Shown here: positions 14,985 to 22,948 of the stretch, one piece after another
Layout: the number at the start of each line of letters is the position of its first letter
How positions within the stretch are numbered: position 1 is the stretch's first letter
The notes under the pieces: model-generated
The model's database searches: none
Told to the model about the DNA's origin: nothing
The model's input: the letters and a program-made list of their open reading frames with translations, nothing else
DNA from: JAUVKA01 sp964465145
GTDB taxonomy: Bacteria; Bacteroidota; Bacteroidia; Bacteroidales; UBA12481
Length of the DNA stretch: 29,949 bases
Reading direction: 5' to 3'
NCBI GenBank assembly: GCA_964465145.1
Contig: CAYXJR010000055.1
Span: 1-29,949 of the forward strand
Program-made: the position numbers and the translations under genes

Positions 14985-16499
14985 ATGAAAATAACGAAAA
15001 TCGGACGCAAATATGCCTACAAGCGTTTTAGGATTGCGAATTTCGGACGCAAATATGCGTCCCTACTGGTTGTTATGGCGTTTGTTGGGTGTGTGCGTGA
15101 TTATCAACCCAATTTCGTATTCTTTCTGGTTGATGACCTGGGGTATATGGATGTTGGATTTAACAATCCGGAAACATTTTACGAAACGCCCAACCTGGAT
15201 CAGCTGTCGGCTGAAGGGATGAAATTTACCAATGCTTATGCTGCTTGTCCGGTTTGTAGTCCAACACGAGCATCCATAATGTCGGGCAAATATCCGGCAA
15301 GGTTAAATACAACGGATTATTTCGGGGCCCCGCAGCCGGATGGAATATTGCAGAACAAAAATGCCTACTGGTTGAAAAAGCCATTGCTGCCGGCGCCATA
15401 TGAAGACAGGTTGGCATTGGAAGAAGTAACATTGGCTGAAGCACTTAAGGAGGCTGGCTATGCAACTTTTTTTGCAGGCAAGTGGCATCTTGGCCCAGAA
15501 GGTTTCTGGCCTGAAGACCAAGGCTTTGATGTTAATGCCGGTGGAATCGAGCGTGGTGGACCCTATGGAGGTAACAAATACTTTTCACCCTACGGAAATC
15601 CCCGGCTAAAGGATGGTCCCGAAGGCGAGCATTTGCCTGACCGTCTTGCAAGTGAAGCTGTTAAGTTCATCGATGCCCATGCTGATGAGCCATTCCTGGC
15701 TTATGTGAGTTTTTATTTGGTTCACACACCTCTTATGGCCAGGGAGGATCTCAAAGCAAAATATGAAGAAAAAGCCAAATCCTTCCCTCCTGACGACTGG
15801 GGAGAGGAGTATCCGAGGAAGGTCAGATTGGTGCAGAATCACCCTGTATATGCCGGTATGGTAGAGGCGATGGACCTGGCAGTGGGTAAGGTATTGGATC
15901 ATCTGAAAAAAACCGGATTGGATAAAACTACGGCAGTATTTATGATGTCGGATAATGGAGGATTATCAACCAGTGAAGGCCACCCAACGAGTAACCTACC
16001 CTTAAGAGCCGGAAAAGGATGGCTTTATGAAGGTGGGATCAGGGAGCCTATGATTGTTAAATGGCCAGGTAACACCGAGTCTGGAAGCGTTTGCGATGTT
16101 CCGGTTATCAGCACAAATTTCTATCCTACAATGCTGGAAATGTCGGGATTGGATTTTCGTCCGGAGCAGCATATCGACGGTATCAGCATGGTTAGTCTGC
16201 TAAAAGGCAAGGAGAATCCGGATGATTTTCAAACATTATTTTTCCATTATCCTCACTATGGCAACCAGGGTGGAACCCCCGGAGCAGCAATAAGGGAGGG
16301 GAAGTATAAGCTCATAGAATTCTTCGAAGACGGCCGGGTTGAGCTTTATGATCTCTCCGAAGATGTAGGTGAAAAGAATGATCTCAGCATTCAGATGCCT
16401 GAAATGGTAAAGGAGCTTCAGGATAAACTGCACCAGTGGCAGAAAGAGGTAGAAGCACGCTTCCCTGCAAAGAATCCGTTTTATGAAGTGACTCAGTGA
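14985..16499 (+). CDS. Lipoprotein arylsulfatase-like sulfatase (no. 3)
   Basis: 504 residues from the ATG at 14985. An in-frame ATG at 14913 lies inside a REP hairpin and would place 24 non-signal residues in front, so it is rejected. The lipobox is AFVGC (C36), preceded by a long n-region of about 25 residues with nine Lys/Arg and an internal repeat GRKYA (7-11 and 21-25) encoded by REP sequence. The arylsulfatase domain shows D50-D51 (FLVDDLGYMD), the formylglycine site C91-S-P-T-R and D323-N324 (MMSDNGG). The block ASIMSGKYPARLNTTDYF resembles arylsulfatase A-type enzymes; the substrate is not known. It converges with the PQQ lipoprotein gene, and its last codons and TGA stop are the first units of an octamer array. 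Confidence 0.9.
   Translation: MKITKIGRKYAYKRFRIANFGRKYASLLVVMAFVGCVRDYQPNFVFFLVDDLGYMDVGFNNPETFYETPNLDQLSAEGMKFTNAYAACPVCSPTRASIMSGKYPARLNTTDYFGAPQPDGILQNKNAYWLKKPLLPAPYEDRLALEEVTLAEALKEAGYATFFAGKWHLGPEGFWPEDQGFDVNAGGIERGGPYGGNKYFSPYGNPRLKDGPEGEHLPDRLASEAVKFIDAHADEPFLAYVSFYLVHTPLMAREDLKAKYEEKAKSFPPDDWGEEYPRKVRLVQNHPVYAGMVEAMDLAVGKVLDHLKKTGLDKTTAVFMMSDNGGLSTSEGHPTSNLPLRAGKGWLYEGGIREPMIVKWPGNTESGSVCDVPVISTNFYPTMLEMSGLDFRPEQHIDGISMVSLLKGKENPDDFQTLFFHYPHYGNQGGTPGAAIREGKYKLIEFFEDGRVELYDLSEDVGEKNDLSIQMPEMVKELQDKLHQWQKEVEARFPAKNPFYEVTQ
15003..15020 (-). repeat. REP remnant lacking four bases, within the sulfatase signal region
   Basis: The 16 bases at 15001-15016 equal those at 15043-15058. After them, CTAC follows directly instead of GTCC plus CTAC. 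It is therefore the same REP as at 15045-15066 with one GTCC (one stem end) deleted and the GTAG foot retained. The distance of 42 bases makes it a 14-codon repeat. Confidence 0.75.
15045..15066 (-). repeat. REP-like hairpin, GTAG foot, inside the signal-peptide coding region
   Basis: On the minus strand GTAG (15066-15063) precedes a 7-bp stem, GGACGCA / TGCGTCC (15045-15051 paired with 15056-15062), with a 4-base loop. It encodes residues 21-26 (GRKYAS) of sulfatase no. 3, directly before the hydrophobic core LLVVMAF. It shares the GTAG-GGAC start with the REPs at 14814 and 14915 but has a different stem and loop. Confidence 0.8.
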
Positions 16500-16581
16500 C
16501 CGAAGACTCGGAGACTCGGATATTCGGATATTCGGTCCTCGGAGACGGGAGACTCAGATATTCAGATATTCGTTACTCCAT
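16488..16581. repeat. Octamer array of twelve units spanning both convergent stop codons
   Basis: Units of eight (two of seven) run without a break. They begin GTGACTCA and GTGACCGA, then AGACTCGG twice and ATATTCGG twice, and later AGACTCAG, ATATTCAG and ATATTCGT. In another phase they fit TCRGWDAY, as at 4367-4438. The first units encode the end of sulfatase no. 3 (Val-Thr-Gln-stop). The last ones encode the end of the opposite PQQ protein (Met-Glu-stop), so both genes terminate inside the array. Confidence 0.9.
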
Positions 16582-17796
16582 GAACCAACAGGTTAGAGTT
16601 GTTTCATCTTTTGTGTAAATCATATCCTTTGAAAAGACCGGACTTGCATATACTGCAGTTTCGGAAACTTTGTATTTGGCAAGTTCGATATATTCCTGAG
16701 TGTCAGGTGCGAAGAAAACCAAATCACCTGAAGCTGCAAGAGATACCAGGACCTCTCCCAAATCAAAAACTGATGCAAAGCGGTTTAGTTTAACTGTATC
16801 TGCCCACCCCAATTCGCCGTTTTCAATATTCAGTGAGTACAGGCTCCCGTTTCCTTTATCATTTGCGAAGAGGTAGCCGTTTTTAACAACCGGTGTGCAG
16901 AATGATACACCGTAATCGGGGTTATTCCACAACTGTTCAAAAGAATATTCCCCCTCCGCGGATTTTACTTCATATGCCGTGGTGCCAATGCCCTGGCCGG
17001 AAACAAAATGCTTGCTGCCAGCATAAACAGGAGTGGAGGAGTTGTAAAACATCCTTTCACCCGGTGTTGGAATCCTCCATAGAATTTTACCGTCGAAGGA
17101 TATCCCGAGTAGATCAGTTTCAGTCTGCACAAGGATTTGTTCAGGATCTGTCTTCCATATAACGGGAGAGGAATAAGTGCATGGTTCTCCCTCGATTTTC
17201 CATTTCTCATCGCCCGAATCAATATCAAAAGCAACAATAACACCTTTTTCCTGGCCCCCAAGATGCATTATGAACATATCATTCTTGATCAGCGGGGACA
17301 CGGATGTGAAAAATCTGGGTATTTCAAAGGTATAGGATTCGTTTTTCCATATAATTTCTCCTGATTTGGCATCCAGGCAGGTCAGTATCCCTCCAGCTCC
17401 CTCTGTTATAATTTTCCCTTTAACAAATTCTGGAGTGCTTCTCGGGCCCGGATGTGTGCGTGGACCGCCTGTAACTTCAGGAGCAGGATTGATGTTTGTC
17501 TGCCAGATTATTTCCCCTGTTTCGGCGTCAATGCAAAGTGCCTGTTCAGCAGAATCAAGGCGTACATGGAGGTATAGCTTGTCATTAACAAGGATAGGGG
17601 AGGCGTCACATTCACCTACGGTTGTTTGCCAACTCTGGGTTAGGGTAGCTGGCCATTCGTCAGGGGCTTCAAATCCCATAACTTTTCCGTCACGTTCAGG
17701 TCCACGCCATCCGGGCCAATCTGAGGAATTATTACAAGAGGATAAAATCAAGACAACAGCTGTGAAAAGTAAAAATGCAGGGCATAGTTTTTTCAT
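16573..17796 (-). CDS. PQQ-like beta-propeller lipoprotein
   Basis: 407 residues with a lipoprotein signal (ILSSC, C21), then DWPGWRGPERDG (26-37), the usual opening of bacterial PQQ-propeller/BamB-like outer proteins. Repeats of the form ALCIDAETGEIIWQTNI, LTCLDAKSGEIIWKNE and IVAFDIDSGDEKWKIEG mark successive propeller blades. Such proteins sit in the periplasm or on the membrane as scaffolds; whether PQQ is bound cannot be told, and no quinoprotein dehydrogenase catalytic block is evident. Exported WPGWRGP proteins often accompany sulfatases and Gfo/Idh/MocA proteins in Bacteroidota and Planctomycetes, so a role in the same glycan pathway is reasonable but inferred. Its stop codon is in the octamer array shared with sulfatase no. 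3. It starts 55 bases downstream of the restriction gene on the same strand. Confidence 0.88.
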   Translation of the reverse strand: MKKLCPAFLLFTAVVLILSSCNNSSDWPGWRGPERDGKVMGFEAPDEWPATLTQSWQTTVGECDASPILVNDKLYLHVRLDSAEQALCIDAETGEIIWQTNINPAPEVTGGPRTHPGPRSTPEFVKGKIITEGAGGILTCLDAKSGEIIWKNESYTFEIPRFFTSVSPLIKNDMFIMHLGGQEKGVIVAFDIDSGDEKWKIEGEPCTYSSPVIWKTDPEQILVQTETDLLGISFDGKILWRIPTPGERMFYNSSTPVYAGSKHFVSGQGIGTTAYEVKSAEGEYSFEQLWNNPDYGVSFCTPVVKNGYLFANDKGNGSLYSLNIENGELGWADTVKLNRFASVFDLGEVLVSLAASGDLVFFAPDTQEYIELAKYKVSETAVYASPVFSKDMIYTKDETTLTCWFME

Positions 17797-17851
17797 TATG
17801 AGGCAGATTTAGTTGTGAATATTAAAGAGAGCCTATATCTTTTGATCTGTA

Positions 17852-20392
17852 TTATTCAAATATTTTGTTGATTTTGCTTTTCCATTCATCTTCAAAAACT
17901 ACCTGAAATTGCATTTTATTATCTGGGAAATCCAAATCTAATTCTTTCCATGCTTTCTTTATTCCTAATTCATTGCAAAGTTTAAATACGTCTTGTTTGT
18001 ATTTTGTGTCATCATTTTTCAGGTGCAAGCCTTTTGTTTCTAATACATGTATATTTCTATATTCTGTTTCATCGTCCGGGTTAATTTCAGACGCGAGAAA
18101 GTCGGGGTATATCTTATTCTTTTTCCAACCCTGAATATGATAATCTTGTTTCGACATGTTTCTATACCACCAAAGCAATTTTTCCTGTTTGTCAAGGTAT
18201 ATTGCAACCGATTTTTCAAGCTCATTAATGTTTTCTTCTGGAACAATGTCAAACAAGCTTCTTTGGATTGGTGTATTATCATCTCTTACAAGTTGCTTAT
18301 TGCTTTTGACTTTAATCCTTGGTGGAATTTTAAAACCACCTTTATCGGTGATTAAAAAGAAATGAAGTTTTTTCCTGCTAACTAATTGTTTGAAAACTTT
18401 TTCTGCTGCTTTGTCTCTTTCTTTTTCAAGCTGTTTTTTTAATTCCTCGATGATAAAAACAAAATTGGACGATACTGTTTCTTTGTCATATTTATCAATA
18501 AAAAGCTTAATGACCTTTTGCCCAATCATCATGCCTATCCACGGATTAGGTACAATATCAAGTATTTGCCTGGTCAGGAAACTTTCATTGATTTTTAATC
18601 TGCCGGTTTTTTCAATCCTGCCTTTTTCTTTAACCAATTCATCTTCTTCGTCAGATAAACCTATTATTAATTCCTGTTCTTGTTTCCTGATATTTGACAG
18701 TGATATTTCAATGAGTTCGTCTATTTTTAAATTCTCATAATCTATCTGACTTAAAATATCTGCTTCAAAATTTATATCCCGCCAACTTTCCTTTTCTTGA
18801 ATTACAAATTTTGGAAGATATATACTGCCTTCAAACTGCTTGAACTTTTCACGAAACCGCATTACTTTTTCTTTCAAAACATTGCTGTTTGAATTATCGT
18901 CGCTGTCAACGGAGATTCTTCCAGCAATATCTCCCAAACCTTCACTTTCAAGGTTTGATTTTATGCCTTTTACCAAATTAGCTGCATTCTGCCTGAATGT
19001 GTAAACATAGCATTCGTCCAACTCTGTAATTTTTGTTTTCCGGGCGAAAGGTTGTCTTAATATTCTGCCTATCAACTGAGTAATGCTTGTTTGCGAACTT
19101 GGATTGGTTAAAATCGTCAGGATATAGGCGAAGGGGCAATCCCAACCCTCCTGCAATGCCTGTTTTGTTATTATGTATCTTATCGGGCAATCTCTTTCCA
19201 ATAAATCTATTCCTTCAATATCATCCTTCTCACTGCTTTTAATGGCAATATGCTCTTCTGGAATGTTGCATTTTTTTATTAAAAACTCTTTAACCTCTTC
19301 GGAATGAATAAATTTACTTTCTCTCTGATCTTTTCCTGTACGTTCAACCTGAATTAAGTTGATGGGTCGGATATACACGCCTGTATTTTGCTCATAATTA
19401 TCAGCTGTTTGTTCCAGGTTTCTTCGTTTTTCAACTGCACAGAGTATGGTGTCTTTCCAATCAAAACTGGTTTTGTTTGTCAGGTGAATATCCAGTTTTA
19501 TCATTTCTTCTTCATTCAATTCATGACCCGTTATTTCAACAAGCTTATTCGTCCTTTGTGGCGGGGTTGCAGAAAGCTCCACAATTATTGTAGGATTGAA
19601 ATTCCGTATCGTGTTTCTGGCATTTATGCTGTATGCTTTATGCCCTTCGTCAATGATGATAATTGGTTTTAATAATCTTAAAGTATTTCCCAGTGAGGTT
19701 TTTGGTTGGTATAATTTAGCAATTCCGGCAAACTGTTCATCTTCCATGCCTAGTGAAGTAAAACAGTCAAGATTTGGAATTTCCTTTATCAGTTTGGAGT
19801 TTAATACGTAGTTATCTTCATCAGGAAAAAAATCCGTAAATCCACTTGCATCCTGAAATATTTTTAGTGTTTCTTTGTTTTGGCGGTTTGCCGATGGCAG
19901 CATCAACATAAGGATAACCAGATTTTCTTCAACATCCAGTCGGTTGAAATGGTCGGTTTTTTCTTTAATTATTGTACTGCCCCCGCTTGAAATATCCAAG
20001 GCTTGACGATAAGGGTGTTCCCTGTTTTTAAGGTTGAGAATAGTTTGTCTGTAGATTTGTGATGTTGGAACAATCCATAAAACGAGACCGGTTTGGGTTT
20101 TTAAATATGTTTTATTTATCAGGTCAATGCTATGGCAGGCAAGTAAAGTTTTCCCACCACCGGTTGGGACTTTTAAGTACATTTCGGGCAATGGTTCCCC
20201 AATCCCGTTTTCGTTTGAATGATAAAGGCTGCCAACTGAACTTTCCCATGCTTCCTTTGGAAAATTAGCAAATTTAGCAAGTTTTGGCTTGTATTCTAGA
20301 AGCTCCAGATACTCATTTCTTGCTTCGCTAAGGGCAGTCAAATAGTCTTTTAGCTTGTCAATTACCTTTATTTGATAATCCTTGAGTTCCAT
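17852..20392 (-). CDS. res: Type III restriction enzyme, Res subunit
   Basis: 846 residues. Superfamily 2 helicase motifs are clear: Walker A P76-T-G-G-G-K81-T82, Walker B-type D248-E-G-H251 in IIIDEGHKAYS, motif III S274-A-T-P-P, and the C-terminal motifs LQEGWDCPFAYIL and TQLIGRILRQPFARK. The final ~130 residues carry a PD-(D/E)xK nuclease core: Y-P-D in KIYPDFLASEI, then VLETKGLHLK. With Mod it forms the complex that cuts DNA after long-range communication between two unmethylated sites; ATP is needed. It overlaps the end of mod by one base (TAATG), so it is translationally coupled. Its length is somewhat below EcoP-type Res (about 970). The reading frame is intact with all motifs, so the system looks functional. 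The operon is AT-rich against the host genes, suggesting acquisition. Confidence 0.93.
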   Translation of the reverse strand: MELKDYQIKVIDKLKDYLTALSEARNEYLELLEYKPKLAKFANFPKEAWESSVGSLYHSNENGIGEPLPEMYLKVPTGGGKTLLACHSIDLINKTYLKTQTGLVLWIVPTSQIYRQTILNLKNREHPYRQALDISSGGSTIIKEKTDHFNRLDVEENLVILMLMLPSANRQNKETLKIFQDASGFTDFFPDEDNYVLNSKLIKEIPNLDCFTSLGMEDEQFAGIAKLYQPKTSLGNTLRLLKPIIIIDEGHKAYSINARNTIRNFNPTIIVELSATPPQRTNKLVEITGHELNEEEMIKLDIHLTNKTSFDWKDTILCAVEKRRNLEQTADNYEQNTGVYIRPINLIQVERTGKDQRESKFIHSEEVKEFLIKKCNIPEEHIAIKSSEKDDIEGIDLLERDCPIRYIITKQALQEGWDCPFAYILTILTNPSSQTSITQLIGRILRQPFARKTKITELDECYVYTFRQNAANLVKGIKSNLESEGLGDIAGRISVDSDDNSNSNVLKEKVMRFREKFKQFEGSIYLPKFVIQEKESWRDINFEADILSQIDYENLKIDELIEISLSNIRKQEQELIIGLSDEEDELVKEKGRIEKTGRLKINESFLTRQILDIVPNPWIGMMIGQKVIKLFIDKYDKETVSSNFVFIIEELKKQLEKERDKAAEKVFKQLVSRKKLHFFLITDKGGFKIPPRIKVKSNKQLVRDDNTPIQRSLFDIVPEENINELEKSVAIYLDKQEKLLWWYRNMSKQDYHIQGWKKNKIYPDFLASEINPDDETEYRNIHVLETKGLHLKNDDTKYKQDVFKLCNELGIKKAWKELDLDFPDNKMQFQVVFEDEWKSKINKIFE

Positions 20393-22113
20393 TAGCTTTT
20401 CAGTTTGTAAATTTCAAAAGGTAACTGGCTAAACTCAATTCTTAAATCAGTTAGGGTATGGTTATCAACAAATTTTGCAGGGGCAAAAACCAAACGCTTT
20501 TTACCATTATGTTTGCCCAAAGATTTTGCCCTGTCAAGTGTTAAAGCTGTTGACTTTAAATACTCAATATCCGGTTTATAAAACAGGTACACTTCGTAGT
20601 CTTTGCTTTCTCCGATGTAACTTGTTGCCTCATTGATTTGGCCTGGGTCAAATTCCTCGCCTGTGGCAGTATAGAACAGGTATTTTGCAAACTCTTCATA
20701 ACCAGGCAGATTCTCACCACGCAAAATGCTTTCCATTTCAATGGGATCACCAAGTTCAAAATAGCTAAATGTTCCTCCTGTTCCTTCTTTAAAGTTTTTG
20801 GATTCAGGAACTCCGGTTATTACGCGCCTTATCCTTTCAGCAGTAATGTCGTTAGCATAATCCTCCATTTCTACCAAAATAAACTTACGATTTCCCCCAT
20901 CTTCTTTATTTAAATCAAGTACTGCATGAGCGGTTGTGCCTGAGCCAGCGAAACTGTCAAGGATTATTGCATTTTCACCACTTGATTGTTTTATGATATG
21001 ACGGATTAGCTCAACTGGCTTTGGATTATTAAAAACTTTTTCACCGTTAAATATTTCTTGTAAAACTTGTGAGCCTTTTGTTGTTGTACCATAATTTGTC
21101 CATTCAGCTATTGTTTCTTGGTCAATATCATTCTCTATATATCCTTCAAAATTGCCATCACCCCACCAAGTCGTTTCAATTTCACCAAATTCTTTTTTCT
21201 CTTCCCAAAATACTTTTAATTGAGGCCCAGTTTTCCCATTTTTTCCAAAAACTATTTTTTCATCTTCAAAAAGCTTTTTATATTTGTCTTCTTCTGTTCT
21301 CCAACATCTTCCTTTTGGTGGCCAATATTCTTTTCCTGTATTTGGGTTTATAATTGCGTATGTTAAGTTCTTCCTAATATTCGGCGCATCAAATGGGTCA
21401 GCTTTCCATAAACCACGTTCGTCATTATCAGGATTTGAAAATTTTGTTCTATCCAACAATAAAGGTCTGAAAACAAACCCTGGCATTGAATACCATTTAT
21501 CTGCATTTTTTTCTTTTAGCCTTCGTTCAGTTTCTCTGCGATTTTTTGCATATACAATTAGATGATTATGAGATAAACTAATGTCTGTATCATTTTGAAC
21601 TGATTTTCTTGCTTGCCAAGCAATATTTGAAACAAAGTTATGTGCGCCAAATATTTCATCCATTAAAACCCGAAAATTATGAGCCTCATTATCGTCAAGT
21701 GTTACAAAAACTGCCCCATCTTCATGTAGTAATTCGAACAATAATTTCAATCTTGGCATCATCATACAAAGCCATTTATCATGCCTTGTTAAATCATCAA
21801 TTGCGACCTCTTTTCCAATCCATTCTCTAATCATCGGGCTGTTCACATTGTCGTTATAAACCCAACTTTTACCTTCTGAAATATCATTACCCGTGTTGTA
21901 AGGTGGGTCAATAAAAATAGTATTTACTTTTCCCGCATAGGTAGGTAGAAGAGCTTTAAGTGCTTTCAGGTTATCGCCTTGTATAATCAGGTTGTCGTGC
22001 AAGGAGACTTTATCAGTCAGGCTTAAATCTTTTCTCGGCACCAACTGATGGTATTTCACTGCCAAATGGTGGTTATGTACAAATGTTTTTCCTTTGAAAT
22101 TTAGGGTTGGCAT
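20392..22113 (-). CDS. mod: Type III DNA methyltransferase, Mod subunit
   Basis: 573 residues, an amino-group (probably N6-adenine) DNA methyltransferase of the beta class, in which the catalytic motif precedes the AdoMet motif. The catalytic D69-P-P-Y72 lies in FIDPPYNTGNDIS, and the AdoMet-binding F388-A-G-S-G392 in ILDSFAGSGTTAH. The stretch between about 180 and 345 is the expected target-recognition region and is rich in Trp, Lys and Glu; the recognised sequence cannot be read from it. Mod alone methylates one strand of an asymmetric site and guides Res for cleavage. It begins 12 bases after the stop of the unknown basic protein and runs into res by one base. No simple-repeat tract typical of phase-variable mod genes is visible at its start. 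Confidence 0.93.
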   Translation of the reverse strand: MPTLNFKGKTFVHNHHLAVKYHQLVPRKDLSLTDKVSLHDNLIIQGDNLKALKALLPTYAGKVNTIFIDPPYNTGNDISEGKSWVYNDNVNSPMIREWIGKEVAIDDLTRHDKWLCMMMPRLKLLFELLHEDGAVFVTLDDNEAHNFRVLMDEIFGAHNFVSNIAWQARKSVQNDTDISLSHNHLIVYAKNRRETERRLKEKNADKWYSMPGFVFRPLLLDRTKFSNPDNDERGLWKADPFDAPNIRKNLTYAIINPNTGKEYWPPKGRCWRTEEDKYKKLFEDEKIVFGKNGKTGPQLKVFWEEKKEFGEIETTWWGDGNFEGYIENDIDQETIAEWTNYGTTTKGSQVLQEIFNGEKVFNNPKPVELIRHIIKQSSGENAIILDSFAGSGTTAHAVLDLNKEDGGNRKFILVEMEDYANDITAERIRRVITGVPESKNFKEGTGGTFSYFELGDPIEMESILRGENLPGYEEFAKYLFYTATGEEFDPGQINEATSYIGESKDYEVYLFYKPDIEYLKSTALTLDRAKSLGKHNGKKRLVFAPAKFVDNHTLTDLRIEFSQLPFEIYKLKS

Positions 22114-22125
22114 GGTGTAATTTCT

Positions 22126-22635
22126 TTATACATTAACTGATTCATAGGCTACTGACAAATTGTTTTGATGAGTGTTAATACGTGTAAATTCATAATCGTA
22201 AATAAATTGGTCGTATTCCCCAAAATCATTGCATTTTATTTCAACATATTCGATCATTAGCTCTATTATTTCTTTGGGAAGCTTCATTCTAAAAGCTTTT
22301 AAAGATTCTATCATTTCTTTCTCGCCTTTATGCGTTTTTATCACTCCTAAATTCCAGGCCATCACACCCATGCCGACAATATTTTTTTCTTCCTCAAAAC
22401 TCTCTGCTCTATCCAATAAAGGTTGGATCATTTGGGAAACTACATCTGATATTTTCTCTTCAGTTGAATAATTGTTATTTCTAAATTCCACCTCTGCCCC
22501 AAGTTGGTTCTTTAATCTTCTTTTCATTTTGAGTTGTCCTAAAACTTCATTCTTTTGTTCGGCTATTCCCCTTCCTTTTTTTCTTTGCCGTAACATTTTA
22601 TGTTGTTTTCTGTTTTTTGATTTTGATTTACTCAT
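22126..22635 (-). CDS. Unknown basic-tailed protein of the type III restriction operon
   Basis: 169 residues that I do not recognise. The first ~45 residues are strongly basic and Gln/Lys rich (MSKSKSKNRKQHKMLRQRKK), like a disordered nucleic-acid-binding tail. The rest is acidic and predicted helical (EEKISDVVSQMIQPLLDRAESFEEE, EIIELMIEYVEIKCNDFGEYDQFIYDY) with one hydrophobic patch, VGMGVMAWNLGVIK. No signal peptide, membrane segment or catalytic motif is seen. Its ATG overlaps the stop of the XRE gene by one base (TAATG), and mod starts 12 bases after it, so it is a true operon member made with the restriction system. Possible roles are an accessory or inhibitor of Mod-Res, a DNA-bound partner of the regulator, or an unrelated passenger. 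None can be decided from sequence. Confidence 0.75.
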   Translation of the reverse strand: MSKSKSKNRKQHKMLRQRKKGRGIAEQKNEVLGQLKMKRRLKNQLGAEVEFRNNNYSTEEKISDVVSQMIQPLLDRAESFEEEKNIVGMGVMAWNLGVIKTHKGEKEMIESLKAFRMKLPKEIIELMIEYVEIKCNDFGEYDQFIYDYEFTRINTHQNNLSVAYESVNV

Positions 22636-22934
22636 TATTTATTTTTCCTTAAATAATCAATTTTACTTTCAGCAACTTTTAGAGCTTCTTTTGCAAATTC
22701 TTCATTACCAATTTCGAAAATAATACGGTCGCTTAAATAAGTAATTAGCATTTCTTTTTCGTTATAATTAAAAAAGTCAGCCAGTTTTAAGACTTGTTCT
22801 TTAGTTAGTTTTCTATGTCCCCGTTCAATTTTACTTAATACTGCCTGATCGATATCCAAAAAAGCAGCTACCCTTCGTAATGGGTAACCTTTTTTCCCCC
22901 TTAAACTCCTTATTAAATTTCCTGTTTCCTTCAT
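22635..22934 (-). CDS. XRE-family regulator (C-protein-like) of the restriction operon
   Basis: 99 residues from the ATG at 22934. The frame is open back to 23012, but the added 26 residues lie upstream of a promoter-like element and have no domain character, so the inner start is preferred. A Cro/C1 helix-turn-helix fills residues 1-60: NLIRSLRGKKGYPLRRVAAFLDIDQAVLSKIERGHRKLTKEQVLKLADFF. A helical tail follows, probably for dimerisation. It is the first gene of the operon and overlaps the next by one base. The position and a palindrome over the -7 element suggest it controls its own operon, as C proteins do in type II systems to delay restriction after entry into a new cell. That function is inferred. 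Confidence 0.85.
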   Translation of the reverse strand: MKETGNLIRSLRGKKGYPLRRVAAFLDIDQAVLSKIERGHRKLTKEQVLKLADFFNYNEKEMLITYLSDRIIFEIGNEEFAKEALKVAESKIDYLRKNK

Positions 22935-22948
22935 TTTGAAGATTTGCT

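Noticed and set aside
16488..16581. CRISPR-like repeat array
   Set aside because: Units are 7-8 bases long and contiguous, with no spacers and no dyad structure, and no cas gene is present.
20392..22113. Phase-variable repeat tract in mod
   Set aside because: No tandem tetranucleotide or longer homopolymer tract was found at the start or within the gene that would shift the frame.
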